DNA of 14,782 nt, taken from the NCBI GenBank assembly GCA_937879825.1, contig CALFMQ010000007.1, forward strand, positions 1 to 14,782, given 5' to 3'. Positions within the stretch are counted from its first letter, which is position 1; the number at the start of each line of letters is the position of its first letter. Below the pieces are notes generated by a model. It ran no database searches and was not told the DNA's origin. It was given only the letters and a program-made list of their open reading frames with translations. Below, piece by piece: positions 6,702 through 14,198 of this stretch. Position numbers and translations under genes: made by a program. Source of the DNA: an uncultured Phycisphaerales bacterium (lineage in GTDB: Bacteria > Planctomycetota > Phycisphaerae > Phycisphaerales > UBA1924).

Positions 6702-7145
6702 ATGGGGATGATCGATGGATTGGTGAACGGCGACTCGCTTCCGGTCCTCGAGGCCGCGATGAAGTTCGCTGCGCGCCGCCAGACGCTCATCCAGCACAAT
6801 ATCGCGAACATCTCGACTCCCGAGTATCAGACGATGGATGTCTCGCCCGAGAAGTTCGCCAAGGCCCTCGGCGAGGCGGTGGATCGTTGGCGGAGCGACA
6901 CCGGCGCGGATCGGGGCGAACTGAAGTTCGAGGGCAACTCCGAGATCAAGGTGCTCGACAACGGCGATTTCGAGTTCAAGCCCGGCAAGGGGTCGGGGAA
7001 CATTCTGTTCCACGACCGGAACGATCGAGACCTGGAGCGATCGATGCAGGCGCTTGCGGAGAATGTCGCGGCGTTCCGGGTGGCGACGGAGTTTTTCCGG
7101 GGTCGGATCGAGCTGCTCAATGCGGCGATTCGAGAGAGGCCGTGA
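6702..7145 (+). CDS. flgB: Flagellar proximal rod protein FlgB
   Basis: FlgB (147 residues, near the usual ~135) forms the first rod segment above the MS ring. It is exported by the flagellar type III system without a cleaved signal peptide. The N-terminal rod signature RQTLIQHNIANISTPEYQ (about 26-43) is clear. The C-terminal helix ends AENVAAFRVATEFFRGRIE, like the family end helix that packs with the N terminus. The middle is a short variable loop rich in Lys, Gly and Asp. ATG at 6702 is used; an in-frame ATG at 6708 is the only close alternative, and both keep the whole rod motif. It is the first gene downstream of a sigma-54 promoter and lies 14 bases before flgC. Confidence 0.93.
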   Translation: MGMIDGLVNGDSLPVLEAAMKFAARRQTLIQHNIANISTPEYQTMDVSPEKFAKALGEAVDRWRSDTGADRGELKFEGNSEIKVLDNGDFEFKPGKGSGNILFHDRNDRDLERSMQALAENVAAFRVATEFFRGRIELLNAAIRERP

Positions 7146-7159
7146 GGCGGAGGTGACTG

Positions 7160-7567
7160 ATGTACGGCGGGCTTGATATCTCGGTGAGCGGCATGATCGC
7201 CCAGCGGACGCGGCTCAATGTGATCGCCACGAACATCGCGAACATGGACTCGGTGGCGACGCCCGGCGGGGATGCCGAGCCGTTCCGGAGAAAGATTGCG
7301 CTCATGACGACTGGTGATCCGCGTAAGGGCTCGGGCTCGCTGGGGTCGCACATCAGCGCGATCATCGACGACACGGCGCCTTTCAACCGGAAATACGAGC
7401 CGGGGCACGAACTCGCCGACAAGGACGGGTATGTGCTCTATCCGAACATCGACCCGGTGACGGAGCAGATCTCGGCGGTGGAGGCGGTGCGGGCGTACGA
7501 GGCGAATGTTGCGGCGGCGGAGGCGACCAAGGCGCTTGTGGCCCAGGCTTTGCGGTTGATCGCCTGA
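7160..7567 (+). CDS. flgC: Flagellar proximal rod protein FlgC
   Basis: FlgC (135 residues, normal length) is the second proximal rod subunit. The N-terminal signature is visible: LDISVSGMIAQRTRLNVIA followed by TNIANMDS and, after a short interval, TPGG. The C terminus has the typical DPVTEQISAVEAVRAYEANV stretch and ends in a helix (AEATKALVAQALRLIA). A strong ribosome-binding site, GGAGGTGA (7149-7156), precedes the ATG. It is co-directional with flgB and 28 bases upstream of fliE, matching the widespread flgB-flgC-fliE order. Confidence 0.96.
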   Translation: MYGGLDISVSGMIAQRTRLNVIATNIANMDSVATPGGDAEPFRRKIALMTTGDPRKGSGSLGSHISAIIDDTAPFNRKYEPGHELADKDGYVLYPNIDPVTEQISAVEAVRAYEANVAAAEATKALVAQALRLIA

Positions 7568-7595
7568 CTCTCTCTGTTTGCGGAGTGACTGACCC

Positions 7596-7907
7596 ATGAT
7601 CGATCCACTCGGGCTGATCGGCGCCCAGAACATCCAGAACCCGAACAGTGCCCAGGCCAAGAAGGCGGGTGATGCGTCTTCGGCGGGTCCGGCGTTCAAG
7701 GATGTCCTGATGGACAACCTCGCGCAGGTCAACAAGTTGCAGCAGGACGCCACGCGGGCGGTTGAGGATCTGCACACGCAGAAGCGGGACGATCTGGAGA
7801 CGGTTCTCTCGGCGACTGTCAAGGCCGACACGGCGTTCCGGATGTTGCTGGCGGTCCGGAACAAGGTGATGGAGGCGTACCAGGAGATCCAGCAGATCCG
7901 GGTGTGA
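7596..7907 (+). CDS. fliE: Flagellar hook-basal body protein FliE
   Basis: FliE (103 residues) joins the MS ring to the proximal rod and is among the first rod proteins exported. The family features are the SSAGPAFKDVLMDNLAQVNKL segment (split by a Ser/Ala-rich stretch from the N terminus) and the C-terminal SATVKADTAFRMLLAVRNK block followed by MEAYQEIQQIRV, which closely fits the FliE end (VRNKVIEAYQEIMRMQ-like). GGAG lies 10 bases before the ATG. The upstream leader (CGGAGTGACTGA) nearly repeats the leader of flgC. A 165-base non-coding gap follows. Confidence 0.96.
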   Translation: MIDPLGLIGAQNIQNPNSAQAKKAGDASSAGPAFKDVLMDNLAQVNKLQQDATRAVEDLHTQKRDDLETVLSATVKADTAFRMLLAVRNKVMEAYQEIQQIRV

Positions 7908-8072
7908 TCCTCGTTGTGGGCGGCGCATTTATTGCGCGTCGGGCATTGCGTGCGCTGTTTCAAGCGCACAACCGGCACGATCCGAAAGTAGATGTGGACA
8001 GCGGTCGGCGTGCGCCGGCCCGCTTTCGCATCGCGCGGAGCGCGGTGTTGACCGAGGCACGGAGGCCCGAGG
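7908..8072 (+). promoter_or_regulatory. Leader region of fliF: candidate sigma-54 site and several inverted repeats
   Basis: This 165-base gap is the longest between flagellar genes here and holds no credible gene. CGGCGCATTTATTGCG (7921-7936) has GG and GC 10 bases apart and TTGC intact, but mismatches at positions 1, 5, 7 and 16 of the -24/-12 consensus, so it is a weak to moderate candidate with a start near 7947. Inverted repeats lie at 7923-7937 (GCGCA/TGCGC), 7950-7969 (GTGCGCT/AGCGCAC, 6-base loop) and 8003-8020 (GGTCGGC/GCCGGCC with one G-U pair). None is followed by a T-tract. GGAGG (8061-8065) is the ribosome-binding site of fliF. Confidence 0.4.
7950..7969 (+). other. Perfect 7-base-pair hairpin in the fliF leader
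   Basis: GTGCGCT (7950-7956), loop GTTTCA, AGCGCAC (7963-7969). If the candidate sigma-54 site at 7921 is used, this hairpin would lie almost at the 5' end of the fliF message, where stems protect RNA. Otherwise it may separate fliE from fliF expression. It lacks the T-run of an intrinsic terminator. Confidence 0.45.
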
Positions 8073-9758
8073 ATGGGACGGCTCAACAAAGCGATCGATC
8101 AGATCAGGGCGCAGATGGCACGGCTCGGCCCGAGCCAGCGGTTATTGATCGGTTCGCTCGTCGTCATCATGCTGATGACGCTCTTCGTCGTGCAGCAGTA
8201 CACCGGCAAGCCGGCGATGGTGCAGCTGATCTCGGGCGCCAGCGCGACAGAGATGGATGACATCCAGTCGTACCTGACGGAGATGGGCGAGCCGTTCACG
8301 CTCAAGGGCGGGGCGATCATGGTGCCGGTCGCCAAGAAGCGTCCGCTGCTGTCGCTCTTGAGCCAGCAGGAGCGACTCCCGGCGGACAACAAGCTGACGC
8401 TCGAGTCGATGGTCGCCAACAGGACCTGGTGGGAGACCGCCAAGCAGAGTTCGCAGGCCGAGACGGTGGCGATCCAGAATGAACTGGGCGCGATCATCGC
8501 GGGGTGGAAGGGGATCCGCAGCGCCCGGGTGATCATCGATGTGCCCAGCAATCAGCCGATCGGCGACCCGAGCCGCGCGCCGACGGCGGCGGTGTCGGTG
8601 GTGAGTGAGCGGGGGATCGATCAGCAGACCGCCGATGCGATTATCCGCTTCGTCACGAGCACGCGCGCGGGGCTGACCGCCGACCGCGTGCGTGTTGTTG
8701 ATGCGACGATCAGCCGCCAGTTCCGCGTGACCGATGAGTCCAACTACGGGGCGTCGAACTATCAGGAAGCCGTGGCGTCGATCGAGAAGCGGAAGCAGAA
8801 CTCGCTGCTGAGTGCGCTGGCTTACATCCCGAATGTGATCGTGACGGTGCACGCGCAGGTGGAGCAGAAGCGCGAACAGCGGACGGTCAACAGCGTGCTG
8901 CCGGAAGGCGGCGGCTCGGTCGTGGCGCTCTCGAGCGAGACGGTCTCGACGACGACGAGTTCTGCAGGTGTGCCCGGCGCGGAGCCGAGCGTGCGCGCCA
9001 ACACGAGCGCTGATCTGACGAAGGCCGACGCTGGCGGGGGCGAGTCGAGTTCGCAGCGGACCACGACGACAGAGTTCTCGCCGGAGTTCGGGCGCGAGAC
9101 CAAGGTGATCGACAACCCGGGCGGTTATCCGACCAAGATCAACGCGGTGGTGAGTGTCCCCAGGCATTACTTCGAGCACATCTGGACCAAGCAACAGGGG
9201 ACGCGCGCGGAAGGTGAGGAGGCGCCGCCGCCGCCCGCCGACACTGATCCGGCGTTTACCGCGATTGTGGCCGCGGAAGTCGAGCGAATCTCGCAGGAGG
9301 TCCGTCTGCTGATCCAGACGGACAATGAGTCGGGTACGGTCGGGGAGGTGGCGGTGTCGATGATTCCGACGATGCCGGACATGTTGGCGGCGGGGATGGC
9401 GAGCACGAGCGGCCCGCTCGGGATGACCGCGGGGACGCTCACGAGCGCCGAGTTCATCAAGACGGTCGGATTGGGCGGGCTGGCGGTGGTTTCGCTGGCG
9501 CTGGTCGCGCTGACGGCGATGCGGTCCAGCAAGCGCGAGGAGCTGCCCAGCGCGGACCAACTCGTCGGCTTGCCCAAGGCGCTCGAGGGCGACGCGGACC
9601 TGATCGGCGAGGCGGACGAGGCGGACTCGGTGCTGGCGGGTCTTGAGCTAAGCGACGAGGAACTCACGCAGCGGAAGATGCAGGAGCAGGTGCAGGAGAT
9701 GGTGAGCAAGAGCCCCGAGCAGGCCGCGATGGTGTTGTCGCGCTGGGTGCGTACGTAA
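8073..9758 (+). CDS. fliF: Flagellar MS-ring protein FliF
   Basis: FliF (561 residues, normal length) forms the MS ring in the inner membrane, houses the export gate and carries FliG on its cytoplasmic tail. There are two membrane helices, at about 24-41 and 464-483, with the periplasmic part between them. Ring-building motifs are conserved: the 50-215 region includes ESMVANRTWWETAKQ, and the RVIIDVPSN and DRVRVVDATISRQF stretches follow. The Ser/Thr/Gly-rich insert at about 275-345 matches the variable beta-collar loop. The acidic C-terminal tail (about 505-561) ends in LTQRKMQEQVQEMVSKSPEQ and VLSRWVR, the FliG-binding segment. ATG at 8073 has GGAGG seven bases upstream. fliG follows after 18 bases. 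Confidence 0.98.
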   Translation: MGRLNKAIDQIRAQMARLGPSQRLLIGSLVVIMLMTLFVVQQYTGKPAMVQLISGASATEMDDIQSYLTEMGEPFTLKGGAIMVPVAKKRPLLSLLSQQERLPADNKLTLESMVANRTWWETAKQSSQAETVAIQNELGAIIAGWKGIRSARVIIDVPSNQPIGDPSRAPTAAVSVVSERGIDQQTADAIIRFVTSTRAGLTADRVRVVDATISRQFRVTDESNYGASNYQEAVASIEKRKQNSLLSALAYIPNVIVTVHAQVEQKREQRTVNSVLPEGGGSVVALSSETVSTTTSSAGVPGAEPSVRANTSADLTKADAGGGESSSQRTTTTEFSPEFGRETKVIDNPGGYPTKINAVVSVPRHYFEHIWTKQQGTRAEGEEAPPPPADTDPAFTAIVAAEVERISQEVRLLIQTDNESGTVGEVAVSMIPTMPDMLAAGMASTSGPLGMTAGTLTSAEFIKTVGLGGLAVVSLALVALTAMRSSKREELPSADQLVGLPKALEGDADLIGEADEADSVLAGLELSDEELTQRKMQEQVQEMVSKSPEQAAMVLSRWVRT

Positions 9759-9776
9759 ACGGAGTGGATGTGATCG

Positions 9777-10814
9777 ATGCGTAAGCCCGGCGAACAACTC
9801 CCGTCCGATGCCTCGCAGCTGCCCGGCGTGACCAAGGCCGCGATTCTGTTTCTGGCGCTCGATACGCAGACCGCGTCGCAGATGCTCAAGCATCTGGATG
9901 CGGAAGAGGTCGAGTCGGTGACGCGGGAGCTGGCTTCGCTCGGGCGCGTCAGCGAGTCGCTGCGCATCCAGGTGATCGAAGAGTTCTACGGGATGTCTCT
10001 TGCGGCGTCGACGCAGTCCGAGGGCTCGCTCGATCTGGCCAAGCACCTGCTTAAGGAGTCGATGGACCCGAAGGTCGCGGACCGGATTCTCGGGCAGATT
10101 CAGACGCAGGTGCAGAAGACGCCGTTCGCGTTTCTCCAGAAGGCCGAGGCGGAGAATCTCCTGACCTTCATTCAGGATGAGCACCCGCAGACGATCGCGC
10201 TGATTGTGTGCCACCTGACGCACCACAAGGCGGCGGAGATTCTGGGCGGGCTCCCGGTGCAGAAGCAGTTGGAGGTCATCAAGCGCATCGCGAACATGGA
10301 GCAGACGAACCCCGAGGTGATCAAGGAAGTCGAGCGGGGGCTCGAGTCGCGGTTGTCGGCGATGCTGACGCAGTCGATGGAGAAGGCGGGCGGCATCGAG
10401 ACGGTGGCAGAGATTCTCAATCTCGCGGACCGCGCCACTGAGAAGGCGATCATGGAGGGGCTGGAGTCGGACGACCCGGACCTGGTCGAGGAGATCCGCC
10501 GCCTGATGTTCGTCTTCGAGGATGTGCTGCTCGTGGACGACAAGGGGATTCAGGCGGTGCTGCGCGAGATCGAGAACGACGAACTGTCGCTCGCGCTCAA
10601 GACGGCGTCGCCCGAACTCAAGGAGAAGATCTTCGGGAACATGTCGGAGCGGGCGGCGTCGCTCATCAAGGAAGACATGGAGTACATGGGGCCGGTGCGC
10701 GTCGCGGATGTGGAGTCGGCGCAGCAGCGGATCGTGGATGTGGTCCGCCGACTGGAAGAGGCGGGCGAGATCATCATCGCCGGCCGCGGCGGGCAGGAAG
10801 AGTTGATCGTCTAA
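9777..10814 (+). CDS. fliG: Flagellar motor switch protein FliG
   Basis: FliG (345 residues, usual length ~335-345) links the MS ring to the C ring and transmits torque from the stators. The N domain begins LPGVTKAAILFLALD; the middle domain has the EHPQ motif (135-138, IQDEHPQTIALIV) that contacts FliM; a GGIETVAEILN motif precedes the C domain. Charged torque-helix residues line up with those known in E. coli: Lys275, Arg292, Glu299 (Asp in E. coli), Asp300 and Arg308. So the motor interface looks functional. GGAG is 12 bases before the ATG, rather far, but no better in-frame start exists. Adjacent to fliF as usual, where the two proteins assemble together. Confidence 0.98.
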   Translation: MRKPGEQLPSDASQLPGVTKAAILFLALDTQTASQMLKHLDAEEVESVTRELASLGRVSESLRIQVIEEFYGMSLAASTQSEGSLDLAKHLLKESMDPKVADRILGQIQTQVQKTPFAFLQKAEAENLLTFIQDEHPQTIALIVCHLTHHKAAEILGGLPVQKQLEVIKRIANMEQTNPEVIKEVERGLESRLSAMLTQSMEKAGGIETVAEILNLADRATEKAIMEGLESDDPDLVEEIRRLMFVFEDVLLVDDKGIQAVLREIENDELSLALKTASPELKEKIFGNMSERAASLIKEDMEYMGPVRVADVESAQQRIVDVVRRLEEAGEIIIAGRGGQEELIV

Positions 10815-10835
10815 CGCGCAACCGGGTGGATCGAC

Positions 10836-11561
10836 ATGGCACTCATCAGACATGCCGAGGCGGACCGGATCGCGCGAGACGCGATCGTGCTGGATCTGGG
10901 CGATGTGCGCGCGCAGGCGGAACTGATCATGTCGCAGGCGAAGGCGCAGGCGTCGAAGACGATTCTGGCTGCCCGCGCCGAGCGGGAGCATATTCTCGCC
11001 GGGGCGCGGGAGGAGGGCTACCGCGCGGGCTTCGAGAAGGGGCACGCCGAGGGGCTTGTCCGAGGCACGGAAGACGGCAACGCGGCGGCTCTGGTCGAAC
11101 GCAAGGGCGAACTCTCGCGTCTGGACTCGGCGTGGTCGGCCGCACTGTCGTCGTTCTGCTCGAGCCGGGACGCGATGCTTGATGATGCGCGCGATGCGCT
11201 GGTGATGTTGGCGTGCAGGATTGCGTCGCGCGTGACCCGCCGGACGGTTGAAGCGGACCCGACGGTTGTCGTGGACCAGGTGCGTGAGGCGGCGTCGATG
11301 CTCACCGGGGCATCGCGGTTGGTCGTCGAGGTCGGTCCGGCGAGCGAAGCGATCGTGCGCGAGGCGTTGCCCGGCGTGATGGCGTCGCTCAGTTCGTCGG
11401 CGCACGCGGAGATCCGGGTGAACGAGTCGCTCACGGATGGTTCGTGCGTCGTACGCAGCGCTCTTGGCGAGATCGATGCCTCGATCGAGACGCAGCTTGA
11501 CCGTGTCGCCGAGGCGCTGGTGCCGGAAGTTCGGTCGCGGCCATCGGACGCGTCGCCGTGA
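10836..11561 (+). CDS. fliH: Flagellar export ATPase regulator FliH
   Basis: FliH (241 residues) dimerises and binds FliI, tethering the export ATPase to the C ring and controlling its activity. Residues about 25-60 form an Ala/Gln-rich helix (AQAELIMSQAKAQASKTI). Next comes an uninterrupted GxxxG run with glycines at 61, 65, 69, 73, 77 and 81 (begins GYRAGFEKGHAEG), the hallmark helix of FliH. The C-terminal half (about 105-235) has the V-ATPase-E-like fold sequence style (LACRIASRVTRRTVEADP, RVNESLTDGSCVVRSALGEIDAS). ATG at 10836 has GGGTGG six bases upstream. Its stop overlaps the fliI GTG start by four bases (GTGA). Confidence 0.93.
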   Translation: MALIRHAEADRIARDAIVLDLGDVRAQAELIMSQAKAQASKTILAARAEREHILAGAREEGYRAGFEKGHAEGLVRGTEDGNAAALVERKGELSRLDSAWSAALSSFCSSRDAMLDDARDALVMLACRIASRVTRRTVEADPTVVVDQVREAASMLTGASRLVVEVGPASEAIVREALPGVMASLSSSAHAEIRVNESLTDGSCVVRSALGEIDASIETQLDRVAEALVPEVRSRPSDASP

Positions 11562-12961
11562 GCGTGATGCACGAGTCGATGGCGCGGGTCGGCGGCTTCG
11601 AGGCGCGCCGCGTCATGGGGTCGGTGACGGGGCTGCGCGGCCTGACGGTGCGCGCGTGCGATCTGCCGGCGCCGCTGGGGGCGCTCGTTCGGATCGGCTC
11701 GGACCTCGACGCGGAGGTGATCGGGTTCGAGGCGCGCCAGGCGATACTCCTCCCGCTCTCGTCGCCGACGGGCGTCCGGGCCGGTGATCGGGTGACGCTG
11801 ATCGATCCGACGCCCTGCATCGGGGTTGGGGATCGTCTCAAGGGGCGCGTGATCGATGGTCTGGGGCGAGCGATCGATGGGGCTGGCGCTGTGCGCGGCC
11901 TGTCGTGGCGGCCGATACGACCCGAACCGATCAGCGCGATGGCACGGAAGCCGATCGACACGATGATGCGCACGGGCGTGCGCGCGATCGACCTGATGAC
12001 CACGATGGGCCTCGGGCAGCGCATGGGCGTCTTCGCGGGTCCGGGCGTCGGGAAATCCACGCTCCTGGGGATGATCGCGCGTCGATCGGCGGCGGACGTG
12101 AATGTCATCGCGATGATCGGCGAGCGTGGCCGCGAGGTGCGCGAGTTCATCGAGGATGCGCTCGGCGAACAGGGGCTCTCTCGGTCGGTGCTCGTCGTTT
12201 CAACGAGCGATGAGTCGCCGGTGATGCGCGTGCGTGCCGCGATGGCGGCGTGCACGATCGCCGAGCACTTCAGGGATCAGGGCCTGAATGTCATGTTCAT
12301 GCTCGACTCGGTGACACGGTTTGCGCACGCGCAGCGGCAGATCGGGCTGGCGTCCGGAGAGCCGCCGGCGACGAAGGGATACACGCCGAGCGTCTTTGCG
12401 CAGCTGCCGATTCTGCTCGAGCGCGCCGGCGCCACCGAGGATCGCCCCGGCGCCAAGGGCGGGACGATCACGGGCATCTACACTGTGCTGGTCGAGGGCG
12501 ACGACCTGACGGAGCCGATCTCTGACGCGGTGCGCGGCATCCTCGACGGGCACCTGGTGCTGTCGCGTCGGTTGGCGCAGCGGGGGCATTTCCCGGCGGT
12601 GGATGTGCTGGACTCGGTGAGCCGAGTCTCGACGCGCGTCGCGCCGGAGGATCTCCTGGGGCCGCGGACGGCGGCGATGCGGCTGTTGGCGTCGTATCAG
12701 GATGTGGAGGAACTGTTGCAGATCGGCGCGTACGCGCGCGGATCGAACGCGGAGACGGACGCCGCCATCGACGCCAAGCCGAGACTTGATTCTGTTTTGC
12801 GTCAGAGTGTGGGCGAGGGCGAGCCGTTCGAGGTCTCCAAGGCGCGGCTGGCGACGATCACCGAGGAGGCGATGGCATCGATGCGAAACGGGGGCAGGGA
12901 CACGCCCGCGGGGCGTACGGCGCGTGCGCCGGCGACACCGAAGCAGGGGGGTAGGAAGTAA
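11558..12961 (+). CDS. fliI: Flagellar type III export ATPase FliI
   Basis: FliI (467 residues) is the F1-beta-like ATPase that helps load and unfold export substrates at the flagellar gate. Walker A is GPGVGKST (161-168). Other motifs are GERGREVREF (188-197) with the catalytic Glu in GER, Walker B MFMLD (246-250), and DSVTRFAHAQRQIGLASGEP, the last a flagellar/type III ATPase signature. The N-terminal beta domain has LKGRVIDGLGRAIDG. The C-terminal helical domain ends in an unusual basic Ala/Pro/Thr/Lys tail (about 445-467). The start is a GTG at 11558 with no clear ribosome-binding site, so translation is probably coupled to fliH; an ATG at 11567 is the alternative. Its TAA overlaps the fliJ ATG by one base. 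Confidence 0.98.
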   Translation: MSVMHESMARVGGFEARRVMGSVTGLRGLTVRACDLPAPLGALVRIGSDLDAEVIGFEARQAILLPLSSPTGVRAGDRVTLIDPTPCIGVGDRLKGRVIDGLGRAIDGAGAVRGLSWRPIRPEPISAMARKPIDTMMRTGVRAIDLMTTMGLGQRMGVFAGPGVGKSTLLGMIARRSAADVNVIAMIGERGREVREFIEDALGEQGLSRSVLVVSTSDESPVMRVRAAMAACTIAEHFRDQGLNVMFMLDSVTRFAHAQRQIGLASGEPPATKGYTPSVFAQLPILLERAGATEDRPGAKGGTITGIYTVLVEGDDLTEPISDAVRGILDGHLVLSRRLAQRGHFPAVDVLDSVSRVSTRVAPEDLLGPRTAAMRLLASYQDVEELLQIGAYARGSNAETDAAIDAKPRLDSVLRQSVGEGEPFEVSKARLATITEEAMASMRNGGRDTPAGRTARAPATPKQGGRK

Positions 12962-13431
12962 TGGCGAAGTTCCGATTCCCGTTGCAGGCGCTGCTGGAGC
13001 ATCGGAGCCGGATCGAGCGTGATTATCGCGTGCTGGTGGCGCAGGCCGAGCGGGCGCGGGTGGAAGCCGAGAACGAGGTCCGGTCACGCCAGCAATCGAT
13101 CGTGTCGATCAAGGACGATCTCCGCGAGGCACTCTCGCCGGAGGCCGGGTCGATCAATCTGCGCGAGGCGCGCCTGCAGGCGAACGCGTCGCTCCACGCC
13201 ACACTCCGCACGCAGCAGTCGGCGCTGCAACTCGCGGGCGCGATGCGCCGGGTGGATGGCGCACGGGCGGAGTTGGTTGAGGCGGCCAAGGAGCGTCGGG
13301 CGCTAGAGTTGCTCAGGGACCGGCGGTTTGAGGCGTGGAAGCAGCGGATGAGCAAAGCCGAGACGAACGAACTTGATGACATCGCCAACGCCAGAGCGGC
13401 GAGGGGCGATGAGGACGAAGGGGCGAACTGA
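12961..13431 (+). CDS. fliJ: Flagellar export protein FliJ
   Basis: FliJ (156 residues) is the coiled-coil stalk that inserts into the FliI hexamer and contacts the gate protein FlhA, as the gamma subunit does in F1-ATPase. The opening KFRFPLQALLEHRSRIERD is the classic FliJ N terminus. The rest is continuous charged helix with no Pro except in the turn near residue 60 (LSPEAGS), consistent with an antiparallel coiled coil. The end of the second helix (ERRALELLRDRRFEAWKQR) matches the family's Lys/Arg-rich helix. The TAATG overlap with fliI and the TGATG overlap with the next gene imply tight translational coupling. Sequence is low in unique motifs, so position after fliI is an important part of the evidence. 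Confidence 0.92.
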   Translation: MAKFRFPLQALLEHRSRIERDYRVLVAQAERARVEAENEVRSRQQSIVSIKDDLREALSPEAGSINLREARLQANASLHATLRTQQSALQLAGAMRRVDGARAELVEAAKERRALELLRDRRFEAWKQRMSKAETNELDDIANARAARGDEDEGAN

Positions 13432-14198
13432 TGCGGACCGTGTGGACGATCATCTCGGTGTTGGCGCTGGCGAATCTCCTGGCGATGGCGGGGTTTGTCG
13501 GATGGCTCGGCATGTCGGATCGGTTGAGCAAGGACCGAATCGAGCAGGTTCGCGCCGTGTTTGCGCCGACGAACGCGCAGCAACAGGCCGACACCTCCAA
13601 GGCGACGGCGGAGGCGGAGGCGGCAGAGGCCCAGGCGAAAGAGGATGCGCGGGTCGGCCAGATGCCGATGCCCGCGGACGATCGCACCAGCACGCTTGCT
13701 GAGTTGGAGGCGATCGCGAACATGCGTGTGGCGCGGGCGGAGGGGGAAGCGAAGCGGATGCGCGAGGCGCTGGAACTATCGTGGGAGGAACTCAAGCGCG
13801 AGCGGGCGAAGTTGGAGCGTGAGCGGAAGGCGTTCGATGAGATGCGCCGCGGCCTCGCCGAGACGGAGGGCGCCGAGCAGTTCCAGAAAGCCGTGGCGCT
13901 GTATGAGTCGCTCGGAGCGGACGCGGCGTCGAACCTCTTCCGGCAGATACTCGACGATCGTGGGCGCAGCCGCGATGAGAACATTCGGACTGTGGCGGCG
14001 TACCTCAACGCGATGAAGTCGCGCACGGCGGCGCAGGTGATCAAGCAGTTCGAGGCGTCGGACCCGGCGATGGCAGCCGTTTTGCTGGAGAGCATTCGCT
14101 CGCTCGGTGTGGATGCCGGGCGTGACACGGGAACCGATGCCGATGCTCGTCCGAACGCCACCGCTGAACTTGGCTCCTCCGGTCCAGGCACCCCCTGA
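13431..14198 (+). CDS. MotE-like / MgtE-N-domain single-pass membrane protein
   Basis: This protein (255 residues) has an N-terminal membrane helix (about 4-27, IISVLALANLLAMAGFVGWL), an Ala/Glu-rich linker, a long charged helix likely to be coiled coil (about 95-150, ELKRERAKLERERKAFDEM), and a C-terminal helical domain (about 150-226) with YLNAMKSRTAAQVIKQFEA and DPAMAAVLLESI. That last pattern fits the MgtE N-domain, as in the MotE family. Genes of this type are common beside fliJ; the characterised rhizobial MotE helps the periplasmic stator protein MotC fold. The exact role here is unproven. The final ~28 residues are Gly/Asp/Thr/Ala low-complexity and overlap the probable fliK start in another frame. 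Its ATG shares one base with the fliJ stop. Confidence 0.75.
   Translation: MRTVWTIISVLALANLLAMAGFVGWLGMSDRLSKDRIEQVRAVFAPTNAQQQADTSKATAEAEAAEAQAKEDARVGQMPMPADDRTSTLAELEAIANMRVARAEGEAKRMREALELSWEELKRERAKLERERKAFDEMRRGLAETEGAEQFQKAVALYESLGADAASNLFRQILDDRGRSRDENIRTVAAYLNAMKSRTAAQVIKQFEASDPAMAAVLLESIRSLGVDAGRDTGTDADARPNATAELGSSGPGTP

Noticed and set aside
4187..6811. An 874-codon open frame on the minus strand opposite the chaperone, kinase, regulator and flgB genes
   Set aside because: The + strand carries complete, motif-rich genes here. The antisense translation is Arg/Ala/Pro-rich with no recognisable domain, as expected when GC-rich third positions suppress stops in the opposite frame.
7972..7987. 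CGGCACG in the fliF leader as a sigma-54 -24 element
   Set aside because: No GC dinucleotide follows at the required 10-base spacing, so the -12 element is missing.
8142..9560. A 472-codon minus-strand open frame opposite fliF
   Set aside because: Arg/His-rich and without motifs; fliF on the + strand is unambiguous.
9648..11405. A 585-codon minus-strand open frame opposite fliG and fliH
   Set aside because: Arg/Leu/His-rich composition with no motif; a shadow of well-supported fliG and fliH.
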